Assembly: GCF_001244735.1 (NCBI RefSeq)
Contig: NZ_LN868937.1
Span: forward strand, 2,183,044-2,247,043
Reading direction: 5' to 3'
DNA: 64,000 bases
Origin: Bacillus andreraoultii
GTDB taxonomy: Bacteria > Bacillota > Bacilli > Bacillales > Caldibacillaceae
Shown here: positions 9,349-17,732 of the stretch, piece by piece
Numbering within the stretch: the stretch's first letter is position 1
How the letters are laid out: every line of letters begins with the position of its first letter
Translations under genes and position numbers: made by a program
The notes under the pieces: generated by a model
Told to the model about the DNA's origin: nothing
The model's database searches: none
What the model saw: only the letters and a program-made list of their open reading frames with translations

Positions 9349-9376
9349 ATTTTACCATACTCTAGAAAAATATGAA
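9349..9376 (-). promoter_or_regulatory. Candidate sigma-A promoter of asd-dapG-dapA
   Basis: The minus strand has TTCATA (9376-9371), 16 bp, then TAAAAT (9354-9349) with a TGG extension just upstream of the -10. The start site would be near 9342, leaving a leader of about 117 nt that contains the hairpin at 9276-9312. Confidence 0.5.
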
Positions 9377-9460
9377 CATGATTTTTGAATAAATTGTATA
9401 AAAGAAAGACTTGTATATTAGCAAGTTCCTCTATATAAGGCTCTTATTCATAATTTTACT

Positions 9461-10054
9461 TTATTTTTTATATCGCTCGATTAAAACTGGCTGTAATTGT
9501 TTATGTTCAAGTGCAGCCTCAACGGTTTCTAAAAGCAAAGTCATATCAGCAACCATAGATTTCGGCTTTTTAAATGGATCATCTTGACCGAATGGTACAA
9601 AATACACATCTTTCGCTGCCATAAGCCGCATTAGATTGACACCGTTTAGCCCTAAAGCATCATTCGTTGATATCCCTAGAACAACAGGTCGATGATTTCT
9701 CATCGTCGCTTTTGCTGCCATTAATACTGGCGAATCCGTTAATGCATTCGCCATTTTACTCATAGAGTTTCCAGTCATAGGGGCAATAACCATACAGTCA
9801 AGAGGGTAATCAGGGCCAAGTGGTTCGGCATCAACGATATTATCAATTACTTTCTTTCCTGTTGCTTTTTCAATTTTTTCAATCCATTCATCACCAGAGC
9901 CAAATCTAGTCGTCGTATTTGCAACAGTCCAAGTAACGATTGGAACTACCTCTGCACCGTTTTCTACTAATTTTACAATTTCCGGAAACACTTGATCATA
10001 AGTACAGTGAGAAGCAGTTAATCCAAAACCGATTCTTTTCCCTTTTACATTCAT
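9461..10054 (-). CDS. dpaB: Dipicolinate synthase subunit B
   Basis: A flavoprotein-like subunit (SpoVFB) that works with DpaA in the mother cell to make dipicolinic acid, the calcium chelator of the spore core. The 197 residues show the flavoprotein fold of the phosphopantothenoylcysteine decarboxylase type: GFGLTASHC near the N terminus, VIAPMTGNSMSKMANA about 90-105 and LGISTNDALG about 125-134. It begins one base after the dpaA stop, with AAAGGGG upstream of the ATG. It is expected to be co-transcribed from the sigma-K-like promoter before dpaA. Confidence 0.96.
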   Translation of the reverse strand: MNVKGKRIGFGLTASHCTYDQVFPEIVKLVENGAEVVPIVTWTVANTTTRFGSGDEWIEKIEKATGKKVIDNIVDAEPLGPDYPLDCMVIAPMTGNSMSKMANALTDSPVLMAAKATMRNHRPVVLGISTNDALGLNGVNLMRLMAAKDVYFVPFGQDDPFKKPKSMVADMTLLLETVEAALEHKQLQPVLIERYKK

Positions 10055-10954
10055 TTAATTATTCCCCTTTCGTATTAATAAATCTTCAACCATTAATTCC
10101 GTAAGAACATTTGCTAATATTTGACCAGCTGTCTTTGGTGCAACAATACCGGGTAAACTGGGGGTCAATATTGCTTTAATCCCACGTTTTTCTGCATAAC
10201 GGAAATCAGTTCCGCCAGGTTTAGAAGCAATATCAATAATGAGCGTATGATAAGGCATTTTAGAAATTACCTCCGCTGTTACAACTAAGTGTGGGATCGT
10301 ATTAATAATGATATCTGCATCTTTTATATTTTTTTCAAGTTCTTCAAGATAAAATGAGTCCAACCCCATTTCTTCAATTCGCGCAATATGTTCTGCCTTT
10401 CTCGCTCCTACTTTTACTTTTGCACCTAAGGAACTAAACACTCTAGATATTGTCAATCCATTTCGTCCTAATCCAAGTACAACTGTTTTTGAACCATGGA
10501 TTGTATAATCTGTGTTTTGAATGACAAGCATTAAGATTCCTTCAACAGTTGGAATGGAATTGTATATGGCAACATCATTTCGATCAAATAATAAAACTAA
10601 CTTTCGATTTGCATTCGTAGTGATTTTAGTTAAATATTCGTTTGTTATCCCAGAATAAACTGTACAGTGTAGTGGGGTTTCGGTTAATATTTTTTCAGTT
10701 AATATAATCTGTTCATTAGAAAATATTGTATCAACTTCCCCATCTGTACTTGTACCTGCAACAGGTAAAATTATTGCATCTATCTCTTTAAAATTTATCT
10801 CAGTAATTTTTTCTTTTACTGCACCAGTAAAAGAATGGTCTAATTGTTCGTAGCCGATTAATGATATTTTCGCACCTAGCTCACTTAATTTACGGATGAC
10901 CTCGATTTGTCTAGCGTCACCACCTATTACAGCTATTTGTAATCCTTTTAACAT
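10055..10954 (-). CDS. dpaA: Dipicolinate synthase subunit A
   Basis: SpoVFA oxidises dihydrodipicolinate to dipicolinic acid together with DpaB, in the mother cell late in sporulation. The 299 residues contain an N-terminal domain with VIGGDARQ (9-16) and a second NAD(P)-binding Rossmann fold with GLGRNG near 160-166. AAGGTGA precedes the ATG. It is the first gene of dpaA-dpaB-asd-dapG-dapA, which joins dipicolinate synthesis to the enzymes that supply its precursor. A CATANNNTA match stands 35-43 bp before the start codon. Confidence 0.97.
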   Translation of the reverse strand: MLKGLQIAVIGGDARQIEVIRKLSELGAKISLIGYEQLDHSFTGAVKEKITEINFKEIDAIILPVAGTSTDGEVDTIFSNEQIILTEKILTETPLHCTVYSGITNEYLTKITTNANRKLVLLFDRNDVAIYNSIPTVEGILMLVIQNTDYTIHGSKTVVLGLGRNGLTISRVFSSLGAKVKVGARKAEHIARIEEMGLDSFYLEELEKNIKDADIIINTIPHLVVTAEVISKMPYHTLIIDIASKPGGTDFRYAEKRGIKAILTPSLPGIVAPKTAGQILANVLTELMVEDLLIRKGNN

Positions 10955-10988
10955 GAAGTACTTTCACCTTCTTTGTCATAAATTCCAT

Positions 10989-10997
10989 TAAGCTATG
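10989..10997 (-). promoter_or_regulatory. Predicted sigma-K -10 box of dpaA
   Basis: The minus strand reads CATAGCTTA, a perfect match to the sigma-K -10 CATANNNTA. It is placed to start transcription near 10982, 28 nt before the ATG. The weakly conserved AC of the -35 is not evident at 16 bp. Sigma-K control is what the B. subtilis spoVF genes show. Confidence 0.5.
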
Positions 10998-11096
10998 ACA
11001 TTCAATTCTTTTTCATCATATGAATTGGTCTAGTTATGTGTGAATTGTATAAGGAAAGAATTGCGGAATAATATCGTGGAGTATATATATGGAAGT

Positions 11097-11208
11097 AATT
11101 TAATAAAGAACACTAAAGGACGGTCGAGCCTTTAGGAAACATGAGAGACTAGAATTCGCTGAAAAACTTTTTTCGGCTGCGATGCAATGCTGCTTACACC
11201 TTCCTATA
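11097..11208. repeat. Intergenic repeat copy A
   Basis: Aligned on the plus strand with 28846-28946. Shared blocks are TAAAGAA, GCCT.TAGG, GAGACTAGA.TTCGC, GAAAAA.C.TTTTTTCGG, TGCGATG..ATGCTGCT and CTTCCTAT. The A/T-rich hairpin keeps its pairing through a G-T-compatible change (GCTGAAAAA/TTTTTCGGC here). It ends 6 bp before the ymxH terminator. Confidence 0.75.
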
Positions 11209-11213
11209 TGCTT

Positions 11214-11249
11214 AAAAAAGCAGTCGAACACGAACTCGACTGCTTTTTA
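11214..11249 (-). terminator. Terminator of ymxH (bidirectional shape)
   Basis: AGCAGTCGA (11219-11227) pairs with TCGACTGCT (11236-11244) over an 8-nt loop. Six T residues follow on the minus strand, and TTTTT on the plus strand. It begins just after the ymxH stop. Confidence 0.9.
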
Positions 11250-11256
11250 AGAAACA

Positions 11257-11514
11257 TTAATCTTCATATTCTTCTTCAGGAAAATCAATAATAATCATAT
11301 CTGTTCCGATCTTTTTTATATATTTCCACGGAACTCGTATTTCACCTTGAGTTTTCCGAAACTGAAACCATTTTCCCGTCGGAATAATTAAAGCAACAAT
11401 TTGACCCGTTTGTTCATTAATCTCTAAATCAGTTTGTCCAAGTACACCTAATCTTTCTGCTTTCTTTACATCAACAATTTCTTTACCTCCTAGTTCACTT
11501 AAGCGTAGCAACAT
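11257..11514 (-). CDS. ymxH: YlmC/YmxH PRC-barrel family protein
   Basis: A small protein (85 residues) of the YlmC/YmxH sporulation-associated family with a PRC-barrel-like fold; its biochemical role is not known. Conserved blocks are LSELGGKEIVDV at the N terminus and IRVPWKYIKKIGTDMIII near the C terminus, followed by an acidic tail. I chose ATG at 11514 with AGGAAAGG upstream; a GTG two codons earlier is possible. It follows mlpA with a gap of 91 nt, as in B. subtilis, and is ended by a strong terminator. Confidence 0.88.
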   Translation of the reverse strand: MLLRLSELGGKEIVDVKKAERLGVLGQTDLEINEQTGQIVALIIPTGKWFQFRKTQGEIRVPWKYIKKIGTDMIIIDFPEEEYED

Positions 11515-11605
11515 CCTCACCCTTTCCTGTCCTTCTTTTTATAATGTATTACCCGTACTTAAAATTTAGAAGAGATGGACAGGCACTAGGTATTGAATTT
11601 GTCAA

Positions 11606-12835
11606 TTAGTTTGGTAACTTTCCATCTGGACTGATTAGAGCTATTGAGCATTCTTCTAGAAAAATCTCATGTAACATTTCATTCACTTTATCTTTTTCCA
11701 CTGCATCAATTAAGTCGATAATCTCATCAAGTGTTTGATGCTTTTGTAAGAGTAGTTCGTTTTTTCCATTTCTACTCATTCTACTGTTCGTACCTTCAAG
11801 TCCAAGCATCAAATTACCCTTCAATTGTTCTTTACTATTTACTAGCTCTTTATCAGTAATTCCTTCCTTAACTAAAGTTGAAACAGTTTCTAATATTGTT
11901 TCATATAAAACATGTAATTGTTTAGCAGCTGTTCCACCATAAATGGCAATGTAGCCACTATCCTCATAAGAAGTATGATATGAGTATACAGAGTATGCTA
12001 GCCCCCTTTTTTCACGTACTTCTTGAAAAAGACGACTACTCATACTTCCACCAAGAATATTGTTTGCGATAATTAACGAGTAAATATCTTTATGTCCAAC
12101 TGGTAAACCAGTATATCCTAGACATAAGTGTGCTTGCTCTGTATCTTTCTTTCGGGTAATTTTATGCTCATGAAAAGATGGACTATTAATACGAACTTCT
12201 TCTTTTCCACCTTCATATTTTCCAAAATGTTGTTCTACTTCTTTTATAAAATCTTCCTGAATATTTCCTGCAATTGAAATAACAACATTTTCTGGCGTAT
12301 ACGTATTATGCATATATTTTCTTAATGTATCACCAGTAAATGTATTGAGGGTTTCTTCTGTTCCTAAAATTGGATAACCAAGCGGATGGTTTTCGTATAT
12401 AGCCTTACTTAATAAGTCGTGAACAATATCATCTGGCGTATCTTCATACATTTTTATTTCTTCTAAAACGACACCTTTTTCTTTAACGATTTCATCTTCA
12501 TCAAAAATCGAATTAAAAAACATATCGGCTAATGCATCCAACGCATCTTTCGAATGTGTATCGAGTACTTTCGCGTAGTAACAAGTATACTCTTTTGAAG
12601 TGAACGCATTAACTTGTCCACCGATTCGATCAAATGTTTCAGCAATATCTTGAGCTGTTTTTGTTTTTGTACCTTTAAAAAACATATGTTCTAAGAAGTG
12701 AGATATCCCATTTAATTCTGGAGTTTCATGTCTTGAACCCGTTTTTACCCAAATTCCAATTGCAACCGATCGTACGGTTGATATTTCTTCCAGTATTATA
12801 CGAACGCCATTTGGACATGTATATTTTTTTATCAA
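11606..12835 (-). CDS. mlpA: M16-family zinc peptidase MlpA
   Basis: A processing-peptidase-like metalloprotease, also called YmxG. The inverted zinc motif HFLEH is at residues 46-50, with the distal Glu in KGVVLEEIKMYED about 80 residues on and the R/Y pair region LGGSMSSRLFQEVREKRGLAYSV in the C-terminal half. I chose TTG at 12835 because GGAGG lies 8 bases upstream. The resulting MIKKYTCPNGVRI and the 409-residue length match the B. subtilis protein; the longer frame from a TTG at 12850 would overlap that site. It lies between ylxY and ymxH. Confidence 0.94.
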   Translation of the reverse strand: MIKKYTCPNGVRIILEEISTVRSVAIGIWVKTGSRHETPELNGISHFLEHMFFKGTKTKTAQDIAETFDRIGGQVNAFTSKEYTCYYAKVLDTHSKDALDALADMFFNSIFDEDEIVKEKGVVLEEIKMYEDTPDDIVHDLLSKAIYENHPLGYPILGTEETLNTFTGDTLRKYMHNTYTPENVVISIAGNIQEDFIKEVEQHFGKYEGGKEEVRINSPSFHEHKITRKKDTEQAHLCLGYTGLPVGHKDIYSLIIANNILGGSMSSRLFQEVREKRGLAYSVYSYHTSYEDSGYIAIYGGTAAKQLHVLYETILETVSTLVKEGITDKELVNSKEQLKGNLMLGLEGTNSRMSRNGKNELLLQKHQTLDEIIDLIDAVEKDKVNEMLHEIFLEECSIALISPDGKLPN

Positions 12836-12922
12836 GTAGTGTTCCTCCAATTCTGTCTTTTCCTATACATTATAATGCGCAGTAATTATTAGATTAAACA
12901 ATTTTTGTCATAAAAACCTTCT

Positions 12923-13909
12923 TTAATTCCCTTTTTCTTGCTCTTTGCGATTTACTATTCTCTTTTCGTCCAATAAATTGGATACAGTGCTTACTTTATA
13001 TCCTCTATTAGTCAATTCACTTAATAATTTATCTAGAGAATTATCTGTAGCTCGTGTCGGATGGGCCAATATTATTGCACCATTATGTATTTGCTTTAAA
13101 ACCCTTTGTAATAATGTAGTGACAGTCGGATTTTTCCAATCAATCGTATCAACTGTCCACATGATTGTTTGCATATCCATTTCTGCGGCAATCTGTACAA
13201 CTTCTTCACGAAAACTACCACTTGGTGGTGCAAAAAGATTAGGTGATTTTCCTATTGTTGCATGAATGATTTCATTTGTTGATGATAATTCCTTCTTTAT
13301 ATTTTCTGAACTTGTATTTTTCATGTCTGGATGGCTATATGAGTGGTTACCAATCTCATGACCACCATCATGAATCATTTTTACCAAATCAGGATTTTCC
13401 TTTGCCCAACGTCCTTCAATAAAGAAGGTTGCATGAATATTATATTTTTTTAAAGTGGCTAATATCGAAGACAAATATTCATTTCCCCAAGCAACATTAA
13501 TCGTCAACGCTACCATAGGTTTATCAGGATGACCACGATAAATAGGTGCAGGTGGAAGGTCTTTCAAGTGAACTCTTGGAGATATTTGTTTAAAGATGAG
13601 TTTATTTTCATCAAATACGCCATCCTTTTTCATTTTATCATAGGAGGCATCTATATCAACTTTAATACCATTATATCCTGGCATTTTCTTCCAAACCTTA
13701 TCTATCTTTGCATCCTGTGCATCTATTTCATACTCATTAGACTTTTCTTCTATTTCCATTAGCAGATTGTCTTTCATAGCGGCTACTGGAACTGCATCAG
13801 AACGTAATTTTTCAACATATGCATCAGATAATGGATTTTTTACAATTAAAACAGCAAATAAACCAATCATGAATAATGTCGATATCTTTTGATAAGTAAA
13901 CTTTCCCAT
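12923..13909 (-). CDS. ylxY: YlxY polysaccharide-deacetylase-like sporulation protein
   Basis: A 328-residue NodB-fold protein with an N-terminal hydrophobic anchor (about 8-24), so exported or membrane-bound. The NodB core (about 130-310) retains HSYSHPD, APPSGSF and WTVDTIDW. The first catalytic motif, normally TFDDG, reads INVAWGNEY, so the metal and catalytic Asp are missing. This is a feature of the YlxY sporulation subfamily as I recall it and suggests an altered or lost hydrolase activity. ATG follows AGGGGGG. A 7-bp hairpin (TCCAATC/GATTGGA, about 13924-13947) lies directly before the Shine-Dalgarno site. It is encoded between pnp and mlpA, as in B. subtilis. Confidence 0.92.
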   Translation of the reverse strand: MGKFTYQKISTLFMIGLFAVLIVKNPLSDAYVEKLRSDAVPVAAMKDNLLMEIEEKSNEYEIDAQDAKIDKVWKKMPGYNGIKVDIDASYDKMKKDGVFDENKLIFKQISPRVHLKDLPPAPIYRGHPDKPMVALTINVAWGNEYLSSILATLKKYNIHATFFIEGRWAKENPDLVKMIHDGGHEIGNHSYSHPDMKNTSSENIKKELSSTNEIIHATIGKSPNLFAPPSGSFREEVVQIAAEMDMQTIMWTVDTIDWKNPTVTTLLQRVLKQIHNGAIILAHPTRATDNSLDKLLSELTNRGYKVSTVSNLLDEKRIVNRKEQEKGN

Positions 13910-13990
13910 ACTTTATCCCCCCTATCCAATCGTATGAGTGGATTGGACAAGGTAGAACGGAAATCATGATATAAATTGATATACAAAGAA

Positions 13991-14024
13991 ATGAAAAATG
14001 GACCTACTCTATTTGAGAAAGTCC
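13991..14024 (-). terminator. Terminator of pnp
   Basis: TGGAC and GTCCA (14020-14024 and 13998-14002) enclose a second small stem CTC/GAG. The run TTTTTCATTTCTTT follows on the minus strand. It lies about 70 nt after the pnp stop. Confidence 0.75.
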
Positions 14025-14035
14025 AGTTTATCTGT

Positions 14036-14086
14036 ATATTCAAAGCAAGATATTATTGACAAATCAATTTTTTTTGCTTTGAATAT
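14036..14086. other. 13-bp inverted repeat just after pnp
   Basis: ATATTCAAAGCAA (14036-14048) pairs perfectly with TTGCTTTGAATAT (14074-14086) over a 25-nt A/T-rich loop, starting 8 nt after the pnp stop on the minus strand. No U-tract follows in either direction, so it is not a normal terminator. It may shield the 3' end of the pnp message. Confidence 0.6.
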
Positions 14087-14094
14087 GTTTAATT

Positions 14095-16200
14095 TTACTG
14101 ATTTTCTTTTTGCTCTTTTAAGACTGCTTTACGCGATAAGTTAACTCTTCCTTGTTTATCAATTTCAGTTACTTTTACGAGGATTTCATCGCCAACTTTC
14201 ACAACATCCTCAACTTTACCTACACGTTCTTCGGCAAGCTCTGAGATATGAACTAATCCATCTTTACCATTAAATATTTCGACAAATGCTCCGAATTTTT
14301 CAATCCGTTTTACCTTACCAAGATAAATTTGTCCTACTTCTACTTCTCGAACGAGATTTTCAATGATTTTTTGTGCCTTTTCATTCATTTCTTGATCAGC
14401 TGAAGAAATGTACACAGTACCATCTTGTTCAATATCAATTTTTACACCAGTTTCTTCGATGATTTTCTTTACTTGTTTACCGCTTGGTCCTATAACATCA
14501 CCGATTTTTTCAGGATTGATATGCATAGAAACTATTTTTGGTGCAAATTTTGATAAATCATTTCGAGGTTCACTTATCGTTGAAAGCATATGCTCTAAAA
14601 TTTGCATACGGCCTTTTTTTGCTTGATATAAAGCTTCTTCAAGAATTTCACGTGAGAGACCGTCAATTTTTATGTCCATTTGAAGCGCAGTGACCCCGTT
14701 AGCAGTTCCCGCCACTTTAAAATCCATGTCTCCTAGATGGTCTTCCATCCCTTGAATATCCGTAAGAATTGTATAATGGTCTCCGGATTTAACAAGGCCC
14801 ATAGCAATTCCAGCAACTGGTGCTTTTATTGGTACACCAGCATCCATTAAAGCCAATGTTGAACCACAAATACTTGCTTGAGAAGATGAACCGTTTGACT
14901 CTAATACTTCGGAAACAAGTCGAATTGTATATGGAAATTCTTTTTCAGATGGTATAACAGGTTCTAGTGCTCTTTCACCTAACGCACCATGTCCAATTTC
15001 TCGACGACCTGGTGCACCCATTCGTCCTGTTTCTCCAACGGAAAATGGTGGGAAATTATAGTGATGCATAAATCTTTTTGATTCTTCAAGACCAAGTCCA
15101 TCCAATACTTGCACATCACCTAAGGCACCTAAAGTACAGACACTTAAAGCTTGTGTTTGACCACGAGTAAATAATCCTGACCCGTGTGCTCGAGGTAACA
15201 AGCCAATAGCGGATGATAGAGGTCTAATTTCATCAATTTTACGACCATCTGGACGAATCTTGTCAACAGTAATTAATCGTCTAACCTCTTCTTTAACGAG
15301 CTTGTCCAAAACAGCCTTAACTTGTTTTAATGTAACTTCATCGGCCTCATCATTTTCATATTTAGCTAAAACCTCATTTTTAACTCCTTCAATTGCATCT
15401 TCCCTTGCATGCTTCTCTGGAACTTGTATAGCTTCAATTAGTTCTTTTTCACAAAGTTCCCGTACTTCAGATTCTATATTTGAATCGATTTCAGCTAAGA
15501 CGACTTCCATCTTTTCTTTTCCGATCGCTGCAACAATTTGTTCTTGGAATTCAATTAATCGTTTAATTTCTTCATGTCCGAACATAATAGCTTCTAACAT
15601 AACTTCTTCTGGAACTTCATCAGCACCAGCTTCAACCATATTAATTGCATCTTTCGTTCCTGCAACAGTTAAATGGATATCGCTATTTTCTGATTGTTCA
15701 ACTGTCGGATTAATTACAAATTGACCATCGATACGTCCGACAATAACCCCAGCAATAGGTCCTTGAAACGGAATATCAGATGCGGATAGAGCGATGGATG
15801 ATCCAACCATTGCTGCTAATTCTGTAGAACAATCTTGGTCAACACTCATAACCATACTTACTACTTGTACCTCATTTCGAAAACCATCAGGAAAAAGTGG
15901 ACGAATCGGACGATCAATTAACCGACTAGATAGAGTCGCATGTTCACTCGGTCTACCCTCTCTTTTAATAAATCCACCAGGTATTTTTCCAGCTGCATAT
16001 AAACGTTCCTCATAATTGACTGTTAATGGGAAAAAATCAACAGCTTTTGGTTCTTTAGACGCCGTTGCTGTACATAGAACAGCACTTTCTCCGTAACGCA
16101 CTAGGCAAGATCCATTTGCTTGTTTAGCCAATTGGCCAATTTCAATTGTTAACGGTCTACCTGCCCACTCGAAGGAGAATGTATGTTTTTCATTTTCCAT
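14095..16200 (-). CDS. pnp: Polynucleotide phosphorylase
   Basis: A trimeric 3'-to-5' phosphorolytic exoribonuclease, the main 3' exonuclease of mRNA decay in Bacillus. The 701 residues comprise two RNase PH domains (about 10-220 and 320-535; active-site region [10 protein letters not shown]), a KH domain (about 555-615, [11 protein letters not shown]) and an S1 domain (about 620-690, [21 protein letters not shown]). The ATG has AAAGGAG 7 bases upstream. It follows rpsO across a 144-nt gap with the rpsO terminator, as in most bacteria. Confidence 0.98.
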   Translation of the reverse strand: MENEKHTFSFEWAGRPLTIEIGQLAKQANGSCLVRYGESAVLCTATASKEPKAVDFFPLTVNYEERLYAAGKIPGGFIKREGRPSEHATLSSRLIDRPIRPLFPDGFRNEVQVVSMVMSVDQDCSTELAAMVGSSIALSASDIPFQGPIAGVIVGRIDGQFVINPTVEQSENSDIHLTVAGTKDAINMVEAGADEVPEEVMLEAIMFGHEEIKRLIEFQEQIVAAIGKEKMEVVLAEIDSNIESEVRELCEKELIEAIQVPEKHAREDAIEGVKNEVLAKYENDEADEVTLKQVKAVLDKLVKEEVRRLITVDKIRPDGRKIDEIRPLSSAIGLLPRAHGSGLFTRGQTQALSVCTLGALGDVQVLDGLGLEESKRFMHHYNFPPFSVGETGRMGAPGRREIGHGALGERALEPVIPSEKEFPYTIRLVSEVLESNGSSSQASICGSTLALMDAGVPIKAPVAGIAMGLVKSGDHYTILTDIQGMEDHLGDMDFKVAGTANGVTALQMDIKIDGLSREILEEALYQAKKGRMQILEHMLSTISEPRNDLSKFAPKIVSMHINPEKIGDVIGPSGKQVKKIIEETGVKIDIEQDGTVYISSADQEMNEKAQKIIENLVREVEVGQIYLGKVKRIEKFGAFVEIFNGKDGLVHISELAEERVGKVEDVVKVGDEILVKVTEIDKQGRVNLSRKAVLKEQKENQ

Positions 16201-16313
16201 AAATGAACTCCTTTCATTTTTTTAAATCTTGTTATGTATTATTAGCAAGAAGAAACTGAGTCATAAACGACACTTTTTGGAACAATCATGATTAAAAAAC
16301 AAGTAAATGCTAA

Positions 16314-16344
16314 TAAAAAAGCGGGAAAAATCCCCCGCTTTTTC
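16314..16344 (-). terminator. Terminator of rpsO
   Basis: AAAGCGGG (16318-16325) pairs with CCCGCTTT (16334-16341) and is followed by a T run on the minus strand. The plus strand also ends in T residues, so it may act both ways. It abuts the rpsO stop and separates rpsO from pnp. Confidence 0.9.
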
Positions 16345-16614
16345 TTATCGACGTAAACCTAATTTAGTAATTAACTCACGATAGCGTTGTACATCTTTAT
16401 TACGTAAGTATGCTAAAAGATTACGACGTTTACCAACCATTTTCATTAGTCCACGACGTGAATGGTGGTCTTTCTTATGTGTTTTTAAGTGCTCATTCAA
16501 CATATTAATCTTTTCAGTTAAAATAGCGATTTGCACTTCTGGTGAACCCGTATCATTTTCATGAGTTTTGAATTCAGCAATAAGTTCGTTTTTTCGTTCT
16601 TGTGTTAATGCCAT
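16345..16614 (-). CDS. rpsO: Ribosomal protein S15
   Basis: An 89-residue 30S protein that binds the three-way junction of 16S rRNA and nucleates platform assembly. Typical blocks are [41 protein letters not shown] and [11 protein letters not shown] follows GGAGGTG. It has its own promoter candidate (16705-16733) and a leader of roughly 80 nt, where S15 autoregulation is common in other bacteria. Confidence 0.99.
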   Translation of the reverse strand: MALTQERKNELIAEFKTHENDTGSPEVQIAILTEKINMLNEHLKTHKKDHHSRRGLMKMVGKRRNLLAYLRNKDVQRYRELITKLGLRR

Positions 16615-16704
16615 TTATTACACCTCCAAATTTATTAATCCCCTTTACTGAGCAAGCGTCGGAGAGTCGACATGCCAAGAAAAGGTTCATTTCATACGGT
16701 ATTT

Positions 16705-16733
16705 AGAATACTACTTTTTCTAATAAAATGCAA
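16705..16733 (-). promoter_or_regulatory. Candidate rpsO promoter
   Basis: The minus strand has TTGCAT (16733-16728), 17 bp, TATTCT (16710-16705). The leader from about 16698 to 16617 holds a small GTCG/CGAC hairpin (around 16664-16677) and ends in the GGAGGTG Shine-Dalgarno site. Confidence 0.45.
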
Positions 16734-16768
16734 GTACTCATACTAATTATCGACGACTATTTTTTATT

Positions 16769-17713
16769 TTATTCATTTTCAAAGTAATTGATTGCTTCTT
16801 GCTTATCCATGCCAATTTGGTCGATTAAATCTGATATTTGAGTAAATTTAAGTTCGTTTCTTAAGTATTTTCGCCATTCTAAAACAATTGGTTTACCATA
16901 TATATCTTTATTAAAATTAAGTAAATGTACTTCAATAAACCGTAAATTTTCTTCATTATTGAAAGTTGGGTTGTATCCTATACTAGCGACTCCATTTTCC
17001 CAACGACCGTCCACTAAAAGACGTACAATATAAACACCGTTTTTAGGAAGAATATAGCGGTCATCGACTTTAAGATTTGCTGTTGGAAATCCAAGTTTCT
17101 TTCCTCGTTTTTGGCCATGAATGACAAAACCATTAACCATATAATAACGTCCTAAATACTCTTTTACATCTTGAACCTTTCCTTCTCCAATTAAAGCACG
17201 GATGAGCGTAGAACTAATTTTTTCTTCATTTTTTGCCACTTTATTTATTGTTTGATGTGTAAATCTTCCATTACTATACTGGTCCATCTGGTCCATTGTG
17301 CCTTTACCAAATTTACCAAATGTATAATCAAAACCCGCTACAAGATGCTTTACATTTAACTTTATAATGTATGATTCGATAAACTCTTCAGGAGAAAGGC
17401 TAGATAGCTCTTTTGTAAATGGAACAATAAATAAATAATCAAAGCCTAAATTCTCAATTAGTTTCACCTTATCTTCTAACAAAGTAATATATTTAACTTC
17501 ATTAGGATTATTTCCAAGAACTGCTTTAGGAGAAGGATCAAAAGTCATGACAGCACTTTTATAACTTTGTTCTTTCGCCTTCAATCGTGCTTGTTCCATC
17601 ACTTTCTGATGCCCAATATGAACTCCATCAAAATAACCAATCGCAAGCGAAAGTGGTGTTGTTAATTCTATATTTTTTAACTTGTTTGTTGTTTCTAGAC
17701 GAATTACTTCCAC
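16769..17713 (-). CDS. ribF: Bifunctional riboflavin kinase/FAD synthetase
   Basis: Makes FMN from riboflavin and FAD from FMN. The N-terminal adenylyltransferase carries GYFDGVHIGHQ (about 26-36); the C-terminal flavokinase (about 185-310) has GFPTANL and the Asn/Glu region NPTFNN..ENLRFIEVHLL. I chose GTG at 17713 (MEVIRLE, 314 residues) because AAGGTGA lies 8 bases upstream; the longer frame from a GTG at 17725 would overlap that site. It follows truB by 19 nt, as in B. subtilis, where the gene is named ribC. Confidence 0.96.
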   Translation of the reverse strand: MEVIRLETTNKLKNIELTTPLSLAIGYFDGVHIGHQKVMEQARLKAKEQSYKSAVMTFDPSPKAVLGNNPNEVKYITLLEDKVKLIENLGFDYLFIVPFTKELSSLSPEEFIESYIIKLNVKHLVAGFDYTFGKFGKGTMDQMDQYSNGRFTHQTINKVAKNEEKISSTLIRALIGEGKVQDVKEYLGRYYMVNGFVIHGQKRGKKLGFPTANLKVDDRYILPKNGVYIVRLLVDGRWENGVASIGYNPTFNNEENLRFIEVHLLNFNKDIYGKPIVLEWRKYLRNELKFTQISDLIDQIGMDKQEAINYFENE

Positions 17714-17732
17714 TGAAAAACTCACCTTTCAT

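Larger units (their letters stand above)
10955..11256. other. 302-bp gene-free junction between ymxH and dpaA
   Basis: No coding frame is supported here. From right to left it holds the ymxH terminator (11214-11249), intergenic repeat copy A (11097-11208), an AT-rich spacer (11000-11096) and the sigma-K-like -10 of dpaA (10989-10997). Confidence 0.75.

Noticed and set aside
9226-9460. Lysine riboswitch before asd
   Set aside because: The leader after the likely start site is only about 117 nt and shows none of the conserved lysine-riboswitch core; only a simple hairpin and possible alternative pairing are seen.
15260-15724. 154-codon plus-strand frame inside pnp
   Set aside because: Pnp coding is continuous and conserved on the other strand; the Ser-rich product is an antisense artefact.
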